Shown here: in pieces, positions 45,896-59,010 of the stretch | How the letters are laid out: each line of letters starts with the position of its first letter | Numbering within the stretch: the first letter of the stretch is position 1 | From: Adiantum capillus-veneris | Taxonomy: Eukaryota > Streptophyta > Polypodiopsida > Polypodiales > Pteridaceae | NCBI GenBank assembly: GCA_014529385.2 | Contig: CM043942.1 | Coordinates: 25,730,469-25,794,468, forward strand | Reading direction: 5' to 3' | DNA: 64,000 nt | Position numbers and translations under genes: made by a program | The notes under the pieces: model-generated | Database searches by the model: none | What the model was told of the DNA's origin: nothing | The model's input: the letters and a program-made list of their open reading frames with translations, nothing else

Positions 45896-48587
45896 ATGAA
45901 TTTGCAAATCCCCATGTCTGGTGCTTTTAATGCTAGCGTTTTGCAATGGACACTCGTGCATGACGAGCGCTCAAAGTACAAGGTTATGCGGCAGGCAAGT
46001 ATCCCATGGTCACGAGTTGATGACTTCGTGCACGGCGAAGGTAAAATTGATGGCTATGATACTGTGTTTAATAAGTATACTCACCATCGTCATCGTCCGG
46101 ATAAAAAAAAGAGGTTTCTTGACGATACATGGATTGAAAAAATTGTGTGAGTGCAAAATGATTATCTGTTGCCTCTTAATCTTTTCAATAGTTAGGTGTT
46201 TTCGAGCATTGGTCTAACAATTCAACTTCTGACGTGTAGGTTTTGGTGTGCATATGGTCCACATGACGAGCGACATGCCTCTACCCCTCATTCTAGCAAT
46301 GCACTTGATGCATCATTGCAAATTGAGCATGGCACAAGCAAGAAAACTAGAAGGCGACGCAATAAAAGTCTCATCAAAAGAGGATGTCAATGCCATTTCA
46401 ATATTAGCCGGCTACAACGTGATCAAAGCCTTGGGTTGATCTCATATGTTCATCCCTATCATACCGATAAGGATGATTTGGTTTGTCATGGTGAGGGTTC
46501 TGAAATTATGTTCTCTCCATGGTTGTCCAAGGAGAAGAAATTATGGGTGTATAATCTACTTTGGCGAGGGTTCACTCCTCATCAGGTATTGGATGGACAT
46601 ATCAAGGCTTTGCACAATCAACTTACATTGGATCCCCTACGTTCTACCACGAGAGATGATTTTCTCTCAATACGTGACATTCTCAACATAGCACGAAAGA
46701 TAGCGGTTGAGACAATTCAACTGCACGAGGACGATGCCGAGAGCACTAGGCGGTGGTGTCTTGAGAATGAAGCTATGGTTTTCATCTACCAAGAGCAATA
46801 CCTCGCACATGGCAAGGATTTCATTCTTGGCATTCAATCGCCATGGCAACAGGAGATGTGCAAAATGTATGGTGATAACAACCTTATTGCAATGGATGCC
46901 ACATTCGGAACAAACAAATACAAGGTATGTACTTCAATTCTTGACCTGCATGTCTTTTATTGCTGGCATAATGAAATGATTGCCTTTGTTGATTATAGTT
47001 CCACTTGTATACTATCTTGGTTTTCGATGCCCATCACAATGGCGTGCCCGTAGCTTGGGTTTTGACTTCAAGTGCCACGTTCGAGGTGACTTCCACATGG
47101 CTATCACAATTTAGAGATTCTATGCTTGATTACCATAAATGTTGGGAACCTTCTTCGACTTTCATGGTAGATGATGCAGAAACAGAAATTTCTGCAATTA
47201 GGTATTCACCTCCCTCTATCTTGTACATAAATGCACAATGTTGGTTCTCTTTGATTTCTCATTGATTTCAATGTGCGACCAGGCATGTCTTCAATGTTCC
47301 AATCTACTTGTGCTTGTGGCATGTGCGTCGATGTTGGCTCAAGCATCTTGTTAGGAAGGTACGGGGATGGCCAACCAGGGCTTCCATGTTTCATAGCCTT
47401 GGAGTCATCATGCACATGCGAGGGCCTTCAAGCACGTCAGAGGTAGAAACACGGGAACATATTCAAGGCATGCTAGATTCCTTCTTCCTTGAATATCATG
47501 CGGAGCGGGCCTTCATTGAGTACTTTAAAACATATTGGCACCCAAAAATTGGTACGTATGGTGGCTTTAGGTCATGTTGAAACACTTCATTCTCTTTTCT
47601 AGGCTTGATTGCATATGTGCATTTGTTTGTAGACATGGGTGCATGCAGCCAGGACACTTCCACATTCAGGTCAAGATACAAATGGGGCCATCGAAGCCTA
47701 CCATGGTGTGTTCTCTTCCTTATTATTGGTACGTTCAAATGATGAAGGACAAAGGGTTTGTTCGTAACAATGCAATTGAGAATTTGGTGGAAAATTCTTT
47801 TGAGAGGGCAATCAAAATCCCCGATGAGCATGTGTCTATAATAGCTGGGGAGGATCGCTCCCATGCACTAGTACAAAGTGCATCAAACCCGAAGATAGTG
47901 CACACTGTATACAACCCCGAGAGCATATGGGCATGTTGCACATGTGCTTGGTCTGAAGAGGGAAACATTTGCAAACACCAAATAAAGGTGATGCTTCTAT
48001 TAGGTGTCTCTCCTTTGTCTTTAAAGGATATGTGCTTGAAGATGTATGGAAGACAGGTAGAAGATCTCCATGCTAGGCCATCACTCCCTATCAAAACACA
48101 TGATGAGGAGGATGCCCCAGAAAGTGCTATAATGAGAGAGCAGATTGGCTTCGATAGTGAGGAGGCAAACTTTCAAGAGGAGCAACCTATTGTTGACAGT
48201 GTGAAGGGATTAAGGGAGCTTGATAATCTCTTTCAAGAGCTTGTATCAACTGTTCGTGACGACAATGGCTTGATAGAGGAAGCTTGTTCAATCGTAAAGA
48301 AGGGCATTGCTCAATTGAATGCATTAAAAGCACGAAAAGAGGATGCCTATCAACAAACTCCAGGTTTCATTGCCACCCAAGATGCTTTTGGTAATACTTT
48401 CAAGAGAGCACAACCTTTTATTGAGAAGAGGGTTGGGAGAAGGCAACCATCACAAAGCAACAAGGAAGATGTAGTTAATCCATTCACATCCTCTATGGGA
48501 AAAAAGAGACGTTCCATGCAACAAAAGCTTGATGATCGTGCGGCAAAAGAAGACAAGGCGCCTTACTCATTGGATGCAGAATCCTAA
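45896..48587 (+). pseudogene. MULE/FAR1-like transposase, five exons, frame broken
   Basis: Exon 1 45896-46146, exon 2 46240-46924, exon 3 46999-47201 and exon 4 47283-47551 have GT/AG borders and join in frame. They carry a FAR1-like N-terminus (FWCAYGPHDER, CQCHFNISRL) and the MULE catalytic region (NNLIAMDATFGTNKYK, then FDAHHNGVPVAWVLTS, then VPIYLCLWHVRRCW). Exon 5 starts near 47633 with TWVHAARTLPHSGQDTNGAI, one frame off the preceding exon. A second frame change near 47730 leads to KGFVRNNAIENLVENS and a SWIM zinc finger (CCTCAWSEEGNICKH near 47935-47980). About 30 residues usually found between appear to be missing. Known role: cut-and-paste transposase; domesticated relatives are FHY3/FAR1 regulators. 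The lesions suggest a dead copy. Confidence 0.8.
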
Positions 48588-48668
48588 GTACTCAATCATG
48601 AAATTGTATTTTTCCCTTATTTTGACGAAATCTCACATTATCTAAATTTGTGATTCTGCCGTCTTAAG

Positions 48669-48671
<3 letters not shown>

Positions 48672-48747
<76 letters not shown>
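48672..48747. repeat. TG-then-AG compound microsatellite
   Basis: (TG)n then (AG)n. This is the reverse complement of the CT-CA type upstream of the MULE gene. Confidence 0.97.
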
Positions 48748-48750
<3 letters not shown>

Positions 48751-48905
48751 GGCTCAAATATATGTGGCATTGAATTGGTGTTAATGTAACTAGTGAGAGA
48801 GGGACTCTAAAATTTTCATTGAGAAATGGTATAGGCATACTTAGTGCGAGTAGATCGAGTCACACCGAAGGTTTAGAGAGGGGGAGAGAGGAGAGGGATT
48901 TACAA

Positions 48906-48906
<1 letters not shown>

Positions 48907-48939
<33 letters not shown>
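48907..48939 (+). repeat. G homopolymer of about 33 bases
   Basis: Uninterrupted G tract; a quadruplex is likely in vitro, or the length may be an assembly estimate. Confidence 0.9.
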
Positions 48940-48940
<1 letters not shown>

Positions 48941-49470
48941 GCAAAATTTAGCATTCATTGTGTTAATCCTAGTGTGTGTGAGACAAGGGCAAGGTTGCAT
49001 AATATAATGAAGACCCAATTAAAGGTTGAGAAAAGAGGATCGTCACATAAACAACCAATAGCCAATTTGACCTTGCTTTGTTAAAAATTTGAAGTGTTAC
49101 AACAAGGATTGCATACAATAAAACTACTCAACACAATACTACAAAAGAGGGCTCTAAAACAAAATGGAATCTTCTTTGATCTTTGCCCTCAATCTCTCGG
49201 AACGCCTTGCCCTAAACCGCCGGCTTCATTTTAAAATCGTAAGATAAATTAAAGAAAAAATCATTGATGAATTCCTAATTATGTTGCTGAGCCTTCATTT
49301 TGAAATCATAAGATTAATCAAATGTTAATTAATATAGAATGCCTAATTTGGTTGCTCAGCCACAAACGTTCTCTGGTGTGCCAAAGCTGCCTTGCTTCCA
49401 CCCCACCATCTCATGTCAGCTTTGGGCGACCGTGGGAAATGACCCCCTCTTGGCATGCACTGAAATACAT
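48940..49470. other. No supported gene
   Basis: The region is A/T-rich and carries short frames only. Confidence 0.5.
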
Positions 49471-49475
49471 GCCTC

Positions 49476-49479
<4 letters not shown>

Positions 49480-49535
<56 letters not shown>

Positions 49536-49587
49536 TCGATTCGGCCTACAGCTCCCCGCCACTCCAGCTCTATATACACGCCTCTGG

Positions 49588-49650
<63 letters not shown>

Positions 49651-49813
49651 TGTGTCGTTACCAGGTGGCCGTGGTTGCGTGTGTCGACAACCAATGCTCC
49701 TCGCCCTCGTCAAACAGATTTGGTTGCCTGCAGAGTGCAATGCTTGGCCAAGCCTGCTTAGCGCAAAGCCTTGGAGTAAGCGATAGTAAGGCCTGTCGGG
49801 ACTTTGCACTAAG

Positions 49814-49883
<70 letters not shown>

Positions 49884-49940
49884 CTGCCTGGCAGGGCCTT
49901 GAATGCATATGAGTAGAGAGAGAGAGAGAGAGAGAGAGAG
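49480..49940. repeat. Four (GA)n tracts with unique spacers
   Basis: GA tracts lie at about 49480-49531, 49589-49648, 49816-49880 and 49914-49940. The last two are each followed by AACGCTGCCTGGCA or AACGCTACCTGGCA, so the tract plus its right flank was duplicated. Frames here are artefacts of the repeats. Confidence 0.93.
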
Positions 49941-50027
49941 AACGCTACCTGGCACCTGCAAGAGGAGATTATGGACGTGAGCGTGGGGCACTCGCCGGGA
50001 AACACTGTGGGGCACTCGGTCGGCGTG

Positions 50028-50130
50028 AAACAGGCCAGCGTGGACAGTTGACGCCACGGGGGCAAGGTCGCCAACTTGCCACGTTGGCAAGCTGGCCGAT
50101 AATTAACCAAAGCCGATATCCTGGACAGGC
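50028..50130 (-). repeat. Right member of the inverted pair flanking the MULE region
   Basis: See 45060-45170. GGCCAGCGTGGACAGTTGACGCCA is the conserved core. Confidence 0.5.
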
Positions 50131-52600
50131 TGCAATCCCACTTCCCCTGGTGGTAGACGGGTTCTTCTCCAAAGTGACATGCACACAGTACAAACCCTGC
50201 TTCACGACATCCACCCTCAGTACACCTGCCCTTGTCGGGCGCACAACGCCTGTTGGACACAGGGCTGCCCTCTGTCCCTCACCATTTGCAGGTCCAACAA
50301 AGTTGCCCCTCATCCGCATGACTGTTGTGACTAGCATTAAGCCACGCAGCTGCGCAAGTGAGACCCATAGACGGAGGCACAGGTGCCGTCGTGGCCTGCT
50401 CTGCACCCCCCTCGCACACTGCTCCTCTGCCTCGCAATGCTAATGCGCTCCTACGCTCATGCTCTTGCGTGCTCTTTTGGCCCGGGACATACCGCTTCCT
50501 ACCTACCTCCCTTCCTTGGTCTCACTGGCTTGTTGCCTGCAGACAGCTCGCACGCGAAGAAGAACAATTGATACACACGTCTCTCTCTCTCTCACACACA
50601 CGTGTCATCTCCACCCCTTTTCTCCTCAAAACATTGGGAGCATCTTGCTAGATTCTCATTAATTCGACTTGCTTAGCAAAATTAGAGGGACATACTCACT
50701 TCCTCTCAATCCTTATCTCGGACACTAAATTTGGGATATTTTTTGGCTAGCACAAGCAAGAAACACTTGTTATTTCACACTAGGACACTCTTTCTTCCAA
50801 TGTAGTCATATATGTCTCATCCATCATGTTGTATGGGCTCATAGAACACACTCACACACACACCTTGCACGCGTACACACATATTATATGTATGTATTTT
50901 GGACTCCCAGAGGCTATGTCCTAGTCTTCCTATGAAGCTTAAGGGAAATTTGTGAACTTCAAAATGAAGCTTAAGCCCCCGATCAAAGGTGTCAAATGAA
51001 GCTTGAAATGGCCTAAGACACCCAAATCGGCTGCCGTGGGCTGAGCTTAATAAAAAAACATTTACGTTTTTAGGTTTTAGGATCAGCCCTCAAAAGTTGG
51101 AGTTGAATGGATTTAGAGGGTGTTTGAACCACCCTTTATAACAACGTTTCCTAACGCACACTTCTCACACACACGTAGCACAATACCCAGACAACTTGAG
51201 GCTTCAAATTGGCCCCTTGTTCTTCCTCTTTACTTGCGACTGCCGGCTTGCATGATTGGAACAGTGTTAGCATCTAGTGGCAAAAGCTTAACAAGATGAG
51301 GTTTGATATGGGATTTCCTAAGCCTTGGTAAGTGAGCCCTTTAAATGTCAATGCCTCTCTTTGAAGCTGCTTTTTATCTGGTTTATAGAAAGATGCTCTT
51401 AGGGACACATGTTTGGACCACATCGAAGCCCAAATCTTGCACTTCCTCAAGGTAAGGCTTGAATAAATGCTACCCCTTAGCAAGAATATGTTCACCTAGC
51501 CTCATGTACATAAACCCCATAATTATTAAGCAATGCTTGACGAAATTCCTAAGCATTAAGACAAACGAATCACCTCCAAATTTGAGTCCATCCGCATAAC
51601 ATCTCATTGTTTCCAATATGGCTTGCAAGTATTTGCGACTCTGTCATTCCAAAGGTTTGAAGCTTGTTGGACATCTCATTGCACTTTAGAAATGTACAAA
51701 GGTGTAACTTAGAGCTTACCTCTCAATAGATGCATTTTTACTTTGAGATGCCATTGGTCCCAAGAGTGTGCTCGATGAAGCTAGCACCCTTGTAGTGAAC
51801 CACAAGCTTTTGTTGCAGAGATAAGGATAAGGAGAAATTAGCGAGGTAAATTCACTTGAGGATTTTTTGGTGTGTTGATGTGGCATGTCACTAGTTTTAG
51901 CAAAGGGGATGCATCATCTTACTAATTTAAGAGTATCTCCTTAGATTCTAGGTAAAGAAAAATGTGTGCCACTCTGCTAGGAGGGATACGTTCTTTTAGT
52001 TCTCTTAGTCCTTACCAGGGATCAACAAAAGCATTGGGTGTTTAGGTAAGGAATTTGTATGCCACCAAATATGTCTTCATATGTATATTAGGTAAAGCAA
52101 TGCAAATTTGTTAGCTAGGTTAGCATAAACAAATCTATTCATGCTTCTTTATGCTTTGGACTTTAAAAATCCCTTCAATAAATTTACCTCTATTCATTAT
52201 TTATGCCTCTAATGTATAATTTATTATGTAAGGCTTTAATAAATTTAATAATCTTATGTTGATCACATGTGCTATCTTGCATATTCCAAAGTGGACACCC
52301 TAAGGGAATTCATCACAACTAACTACATATTCAAGGATGTCCTTCTACATTTTAAACCAATAAAAGTGTCGTTTAGCAAGACTAAAAGTCTTTGTTTAGA
52401 CTTGGGTGTCCCACACTTAGACTATCATGACACTCATAGAGTATCTGATGCTTAATCATTTGGGACACATACTCTACCTTTGTAAATTAAATGGCCATCA
52501 TCTACTCTTCCAGTTGAATCCTTCCAAAGCACCTGTTGATGCTTCATTCTCATTGGAAACCTCTTGTTTTGGATCCCCTTTCTTAATGGTTTTTCATATC
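50131..52600. other. No supported gene
   Basis: Only short frames occur. A CT/CA stretch is at 50581-50600, and the dispersed motif GGCTGAGCTTAATAAAAA is at about 51038. I recognise nothing else. Confidence 0.45.
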
Positions 52601-52690
52601 TTGTAATATGCACGATCAACCTGGCATTTCCCTCTTAATGATTTAAGTAGATCACAAATCAAGTAAACCTTAACTCATTTATCATAGGCA

Positions 52691-52792
52691 TCATGGCAAG
52701 GGAGTCTGCTACTATATTATATTTCCCTTTACAATACCTAATCATGGCAAGGGAGTCTGCTACTATATTATATTTCCCTTTACAATACCTAA
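52691..52792. repeat. Exact 51-bp tandem duplication
   Basis: The unit starting TCATGGCAAGGGAGTCTGCT occurs at 52691 and again at 52742 with no difference, inside the gypsy RNase H relic. An exact copy in such a decayed element means the duplication is recent or an assembly artefact. Confidence 0.95.
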
Positions 52793-53574
52793 GATTATAA
52801 TCTAGTTATTGTAAGAGTTTAGTCCATCTAGCCTTACAACCTTTTAATTTTGTTTCATTGGAAATCCACTTAATGCTTTCTTAATCAAACACTATCATAA
52901 TCTTAGCACCGTATAAATAGTGGTTCCATTTCTTCAATGCATGTAAAATAGCATGAAACTCCCTCATATACTAAGTAATTTTATTGTGTATATTCTACTG
53001 TTTTACTTTCAAAACCTATCGGTTGACCCTCTTGAATCACAACCTCACCTATAGCAAAATTACTAGCATTTGTCCCAACCTCAGAGGGATTTATTGGGAT
53101 CCACTATATATAAAATTGGAGCTACTTTTAAATTTTATCATGCTTTTCGTTTGATTTTTCCCCACTCAAAGGTTTTCCCTTTCTATGATAAAATCCAGAC
53201 ATTGTTAAGAAGAAATGTAGATCTTCTAGGTTCTTTGGTTTAGGTCATTTCAAAGTAGCTTGAACCTTCTCTGGATCCATTTTTATTTCCATCTGTAGAA
53301 ATGATATGACCAAGATATTTCACTTCTCCAGCAAAGAATTCACATTTGGATTCTTTTGCATAAAGATAATTTTATTTGAGCAATTTAGGGCCCCCTAATC
53401 TTGAAAAAATTAAAATTCTTTCAAAACATCTTAGATGCAAAGTGAAGGGTGAGTTGGAAATGACATGAATGCACATTGGTTTCCCTACTGGGTTGAAATT
53501 GTAAATACTGAATTAATTAACGATGAAGATTCCACTCGCATCTTAGAAATTTAAAAGCAAAAGGCCTTAGGGCC

Positions 53575-53903
53575 CAATTCATGTGCAGCTACCAACCCTG
53601 TCCCGCATCGAGCCTATTCAAGCTGCACCTGAGTCTTTAGCCTCCGAGATCAACACCCTGCTCTGCAACACCACGCACACCCCACTCTACCTCCTCCTGT
53701 TTCAGTTGCGCCTCCAAAAAGTATCTCGACATCTTCCTGCTTTCCTGCCAGGACTGCCGATTCAGCACATGCTATGCAGACCATGACCATGGTTCTTGAG
53801 ATGACGCAGCCCTCGTCTGGACCTTCCGCCTTGCGTCATGCAACTCATGGACGTTTTCTTCTGTTGGTCTCCCTCAGCAAAGCGATGAACGTCAATCTGT
53901 CTT

Positions 53904-53962
<59 letters not shown>

Positions 53963-54320
53963 CAGCCACTCAACTGCGATCACCTATGCTTCCACTCAGA
54001 AATGATGTGCAGACAGAAACGCAGCATGGCGCAAAACACTCTCTCTCTCTCTCTCTCTCTCTCTCAAAAGATCTTTAAGATATTTTCCTCTTCTTCATTC
54101 TCTCTCTCTTCCTCCTCCACGTGCCATCGGCTTCCCATTTCGCTTTTTCTTGCACACAAAAGGGCATCTTCCAAGATACCCCTTAAAACACCCCAAAGAG
54201 AAAATTGGCCGGGCCTACTGGTACATTTCTATATCTCTTCTCCTTTGTTTTCCCTTCATCATTTTCTTCTCTTTAGAGAATCCCTTTGCTATGTAGGTCA
54301 CTTTCTACGATGTTATAAAT
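53575..54320. other. Insertion in the gypsy RT region, with GA and CT microsatellites
   Basis: The RT reading is continuous on both sides but not across this segment. It holds a (GA)n tract at 53910-53958 and a (CT)n tract at 54041-54064. Base composition is richer in G+C than the flanks. No terminal repeats or target duplication were found. Confidence 0.6.
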
Positions 54321-54599
54321 GATCCTCTCGAGTACAACTATAGATGAGGGTATTGTCAAGAAATACTACTACAAATATGCCTAGATAGGGTCATAAAACA
54401 CTATTCATCAGCTTCATAAAAGTAATTGGTGCATTGGTAAGGTCAAAATGCATTACCAAAACTCATAATGCCCATATCTAGTCATAAAGACTATTGCTGC
54501 GACATCTTTAGCCTTTATTTTGACTTGATGATAGCCAAATTGTAAGTCAATCTTTGTAAAATACTTGGCTCCTGCTAATTGATCAAAAGATCTTTCACT

Positions 54600-54790
54600 C
54601 TAGGCATAGGGAACATGTTATCAATTGTGAGATTATTTAGTGCTCTATAGTCAACAAAAAGTCGCATAGAACCATCTTTTATCTTCTCCCATTCTAGGTA
54701 TAGGTAAATTCTCATAACTGTGAGATTATTTAGTGCTCTATAGTTGACACAAAGTCTCATAGGACCATCTTTTTTCTTCACCAATGAAAT
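54600..54790 (-). repeat. Duplicated RT segment
   Basis: [18 protein letters not shown] occurs twice in succession on the minus strand, about 80 bp apart, with differences. Normal gypsy RT has one copy. Confidence 0.8.
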
Positions 54791-54959
54791 TAGCAAAGCC
54801 CATGGAGGGTTGTTGGGTTTTCAAAAACCTTTATCTACATAGTCTTCCAATTGTTTTTCTACTTCTAAGTGTTGTGCATGGCCTAATCTATAAAATGCTT
54901 TACAAGTATGTCTCCCCAATTTTGAAGCACCTCTCATTGGAGGGTATCTCAGGAGATGC

Positions 54960-55435
54960 CCTCTTGGGTGAACGATGAAAAGGGGGATGTGAAGACGTTG
55001 CGGGACAGGTGGAGGAGAGAGGGAGAGAGAGAAGTAGATTTTTTAAGTGCGTGGTTTGATTTTCTATGCGCGTGGTCTACGATCGCCAGAGAGAGAGAGC
55101 AAGAGAGGAGGTCATGGCGAGGTTTGCGATCGCCAGGAGCTCGGAGAGAGAGAGAGAGGGAGAGAGGAACTCATGGGGAGGTGTGGTGCACTAGTTGTGT
55201 GCCGCAGGTGCAAGGCATGAGCGCGATGGAGTCACGAAAAAGGGCGAGGGAGCTGCTGCGTAGGGACTGAGGTGGGCGATGGAGCTCCTATGTAGGCAAG
55301 CGAGGCATGTGGACGAAGAGAGAACGAAGAGAGAGGAGAGAGAGGATTATTTTGGATGTTTTGCTTTTGGGAGACAAATCTCGAAAGATTCCAATTAATC
55401 TGCGCGTAGACCCAGTATGAACTCAAAATTGCTTT
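54960..55435. other. GA-rich insertion between gypsy protease and RT
   Basis: Purine-rich with many GAGAGA runs and higher G+C than the flanks; no gypsy motif is present. The frame at 54956-55270 is probably a product of repeats. Confidence 0.5.
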
Positions 55436-56390
55436 GCATATCTAACTAAACAATAGCATGATCTACTTCACCTCTTTCAAAATGTAAAGCTTTTGGCAAA
55501 TCAATAGGGAAAAACATATTTAAATTCTTCTAGCAAAACTTTCAAAGAACTTTCATAATTACTATGAGAAAACAAAGACCAGTAGGAAACATGATCCTTC
55601 ATTTCCACAGGCCTATATACAATAGATTGGCACCAAAGCCTAATACATCACAAGATCTTTTATTTAAAGCTTTTTCAACTCTAGAGAATATATCGAAGGA
55701 CTATTTTGTACATTAAGATCACCTTGTCTAACAAACTTTTTTCCTTCTTTTGCAAATTCTAGGGAGTTTTGCTGGTAACTCTCGTTCAAAGAAGATTCTA
55801 GTTTCCACAACCATACTTCTTCTCAAAACCAAGTTCCCATGATCCATATTCATAAAAACTTCCAAATTGGATACCATATTATCGCATACCTTCTTGTCTT
55901 TGCCATGCATCATGGAGATGACATATTGGTGAGCATTGGGTTGTTGAGAAATTTTTAGTTTCTTGACGCAAGCATACTCCACAAAGTTTTGTGTGGCAGG
56001 GTCATCTATCATGATGCTAACCCTTTTCACAGTTACAAGCCCATGCATGTTCACCATTTAATGTGGAGCAAAGCTCGATTTTCACATGATGGTTGACAAA
56101 CAACAACTATGCTCTTTGTCCTCATGCAACACTTCTATGAATTTATACTTTTCATTACTATTTATCAAAAATGTTTAGACCACATGGATTTCCCTATTTT
56201 TATGACTCTTCTTAGGAACTTTATCTTTTTTATCATCTTTCCTTCTTTTTTGGCCTGCCCAAAGGGCTAGGCTATAGCATTGCCTTCTCTTTTTGCCGAC
56301 TAAAATAGAAAAAAAGTTGAGTTGTATTTTTAAGCATTTTTTGATAGATAAAAAATGTTGATTGGTTGAGATAAGATAGTGGGCACTCAT

Positions 56391-57960
56391 TGAAATGAAT
56401 TGTGTAAATATAATGATGGATATGTCTTGAGTTTTGAAATATGAAATGAACTCTCATATATCAAGGAAAAGATTTTGGGTTACCCAATGCCTTTGGAAAA
56501 CTTTGACAGCCTTCCATGTTAAATGATAAAATCAACCTTAGAGGCTCCACAACTCCCAAGAGTCACCTTTTCATTTTGAAATATGAGAAGTTCTTTTACC
56601 CACATTTTCATTTTGAGAATTTGGTTCACCCCTTTAAACTTGAGGTAATAGACTAAAGTTGTCATTTTTGTTAGTTAAAACTTTATGGAATGAATTTATT
56701 ATTTAGGGCTTTAACCTTTAAAGATTTTTATTTTTATTTTTAGAGATTTTAAAGCTAAGTTTAGAACTTAAAGATGTAGAACTTTTAAAGTAAGTCTCCA
56801 ATGATCTAATGAGGACCTATAGTTTTTTTTATATTAGAAGATAAAACTTTGAATTAAAGAAAGTGAAAATGTTACATGCATCCACAAGTAGGGGGAGGGT
56901 CACTCCGAGACACTAGAGTTTTAGGACTTAGAACTTCAAAGCTTTTAAAGTAGGATTTACAACTGAGGGATCTACAATTTTAAATTTGTAAAAAGGACTC
57001 TAGAGGTTAAAAATGTAGAATTTTCAAAGGGGAGTGTAGAGCATAGGGATCTAAAGCTTATGGTGCTTTTTTAATTTAATTTTATGTGCTTATGTTTTTT
57101 TTAAAAAGCTTAGAGATGTAGTGATTTTAATGTGGGATCTAGATTCAGAGCAAGGCCTAAAATTGACGCCTTTTTTTTTTGTCAAGGGCTATTTTGCCTA
57201 TCAAAACAATCTCAAAATTGCCTGTCATTTTTTGTATTTATATCTTTAAGTTAACGTTATATATGAAAAATTATATAAGTTGATTGCATCACACAAAGCA
57301 TATGAAAGGGGACTTGAAAAATTGTATGTCAAAAAGAAAATTTTATCATGCCTGACAGGCCTTGTGATTTTATCACTTGTTTCTTTGGATAATTCCATTG
57401 AGAATGGTCGGCTGACAAACAAGTGAAGCACAAGTTTTCTTTTTCATCCTTTGTAAAGTCTTCTTGGTTCAGCTTCTTCTTCTTTTTTTTTTCCATATTC
57501 ACAATTGTGAGTCGAGAGAATTTATATTAACTCGATAATAATACAATCTCCCTTCATGTGCCTTGGGGAGGACTAGGGTTCCATCAGAGAGTTGTCTTGG
57601 TGCTACTTTCTTTTAAACAATGGTTTATTCTCCTTATTCAATGGAAAGTTCATTTATCTTTTTATATAAGGCTGTGATACCCTCATATCTGTGGACTCGG
57701 ACTCAATCTGAGTGGAATTAGAAGTTATCAAGCGATTATTATCTTCATACATTTGTGCAAATTTATTGCTTCTTCTAAATATTTGGGTGCACTTCTTTTC
57801 ACCTTTCGCTTAAAATCTATGTATAAACCCTCTTGTTTTGTCAAAGTCATCTATTTCGTAAAGCCTAAGAATTATCCTTGCAATGTAAGTAAGCAAAGGC
57901 CTACCCCGTTGCATAGCTTTATCCCAATCCTCCAAGTTTCTTTCTGGTTCAATTTTTAAG
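56391..57960. other. A/T-rich sequence, no supported gene
   Basis: Repeated phrases such as CTTAAAGATGTAGAACTTTTAAAG and TTTTAGGACTTAGAACTTCAAAG suggest a degenerate internal repeat (56730-57060), but no clear unit. Confidence 0.4.
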
Positions 57961-57965
57961 GAGAC

Positions 57966-58000
57966 ACTAGTAAAACGGCGCCGCCTTCGGCGGCGGCATG
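57966..58000. other. CACTAGTAAAA terminus-like sequence with GC hairpin
   Basis: CACTAGTAAAACG is followed by GCCGCCTTCGGCGGC, a perfect 6-bp stem with loop TTC. This resembles one end of a CACTA-type element, but no partner end was found. Confidence 0.35.
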
Positions 58001-58084
58001 GTCCCTCTTACCTTCAAGCTCCTCACTCTTGACAAATTTCACAAAAGTGTAGCATTGTTCAACAACTTCAAGCAGCTCACCATA

Positions 58085-58307
58085 GCTGAGAGCAGTGTTC
58101 GAGAAAAATGTGTCTCAACTTAATAGTGTGCCGTTTTCAATTTCAAAAATGCCGGTTGAGGGCAAGGGAAAAAAGGAGAAACCCTGCCTCGAAAAAGAGA
58201 AAAATAGTGTGAACCCCCGAAAAATAAAACTAATTTTTTTTAAATTTCCTCCGACAGTCTTCCGAAACAGAGAGCCAGACGCCGCCTATTGATGATATTA
58301 ATGATAA

Positions 58308-58346
<39 letters not shown>

Positions 58347-58403
58347 TGTAACTTTGGTCCCATAGGTCATATTTGACCTCCGAGGATGATAATAAAATCT
58401 ATC

Positions 58404-58445
<42 letters not shown>

Positions 58446-58710
58446 CCTCCCCCCCCCCCCCCCCCAGTAAAGACGTTAATATACCATTTCATTCATCTCT
58501 CTCTCCATCTCTCTCTCTCACTCACACCTGACCACGTTAATCAATTTTAAAATGAGAGCTGAGAGCAGTGTTTGGGAAAAAATGTGTCTCAACTTAATAT
58601 CGTGCTATTTTCTATCTGCAGCTCTCTCTGTCTTTCTCTCAACTCCTCATTGGCTGGACCTTTAAGGCCTCTTGGGATAGTTTCCTACGACATTAAAACT
58701 CTCTTCTTCT

Positions 58711-58766
<56 letters not shown>

Positions 58767-58790
58767 CTTCTCTCTTTTTCTATATCTCCC

Positions 58791-58849
<59 letters not shown>

Positions 58850-58876
58850 TCTTCCTCTGTTTTTCTCTATCTCCCT

Positions 58877-58918
<42 letters not shown>

Positions 58919-58941
58919 TCCTCTGTTTTTCTCTATCTCCC

Positions 58942-59010
<69 letters not shown>

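Larger units (their letters stand above)
52601..56390 (-). pseudogene. Decayed minus-strand Ty3/gypsy (zinc knuckle to RNase H)
   Basis: Reading the minus strand: a Lys-rich segment with a degenerate knuckle (56390-56175); a protease region (56057-55728, VKRVSIMIDDPATQNFVEYA) with DDPA in place of DSGA; RT start at about 54900-54575 ([19 protein letters not shown]); the RT catalytic strand near 54430-54330 (YLGIFVVVFLDNTLIYS, with N replacing the second Asp of DD); the RT end at 53480-53170 (GEVKYLGHIIS); RNase H at 52980-52690 (HALKKWNHYLYGAKI, YCKGKYNIVADSLAM). Many stops and frame changes. Foreign pieces split it at 54960-55435 and 53575-54320. Confidence 0.83.

Noticed and set aside
49322-50260. 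Frames of 80-200 codons on both strands
   Set aside because: Arg-Glu or Ser-Leu runs from GA tracts; unique parts match nothing.
57966-58000. A CACTA-type MITE start
   Set aside because: No matching second end or target duplication was found within several kb.
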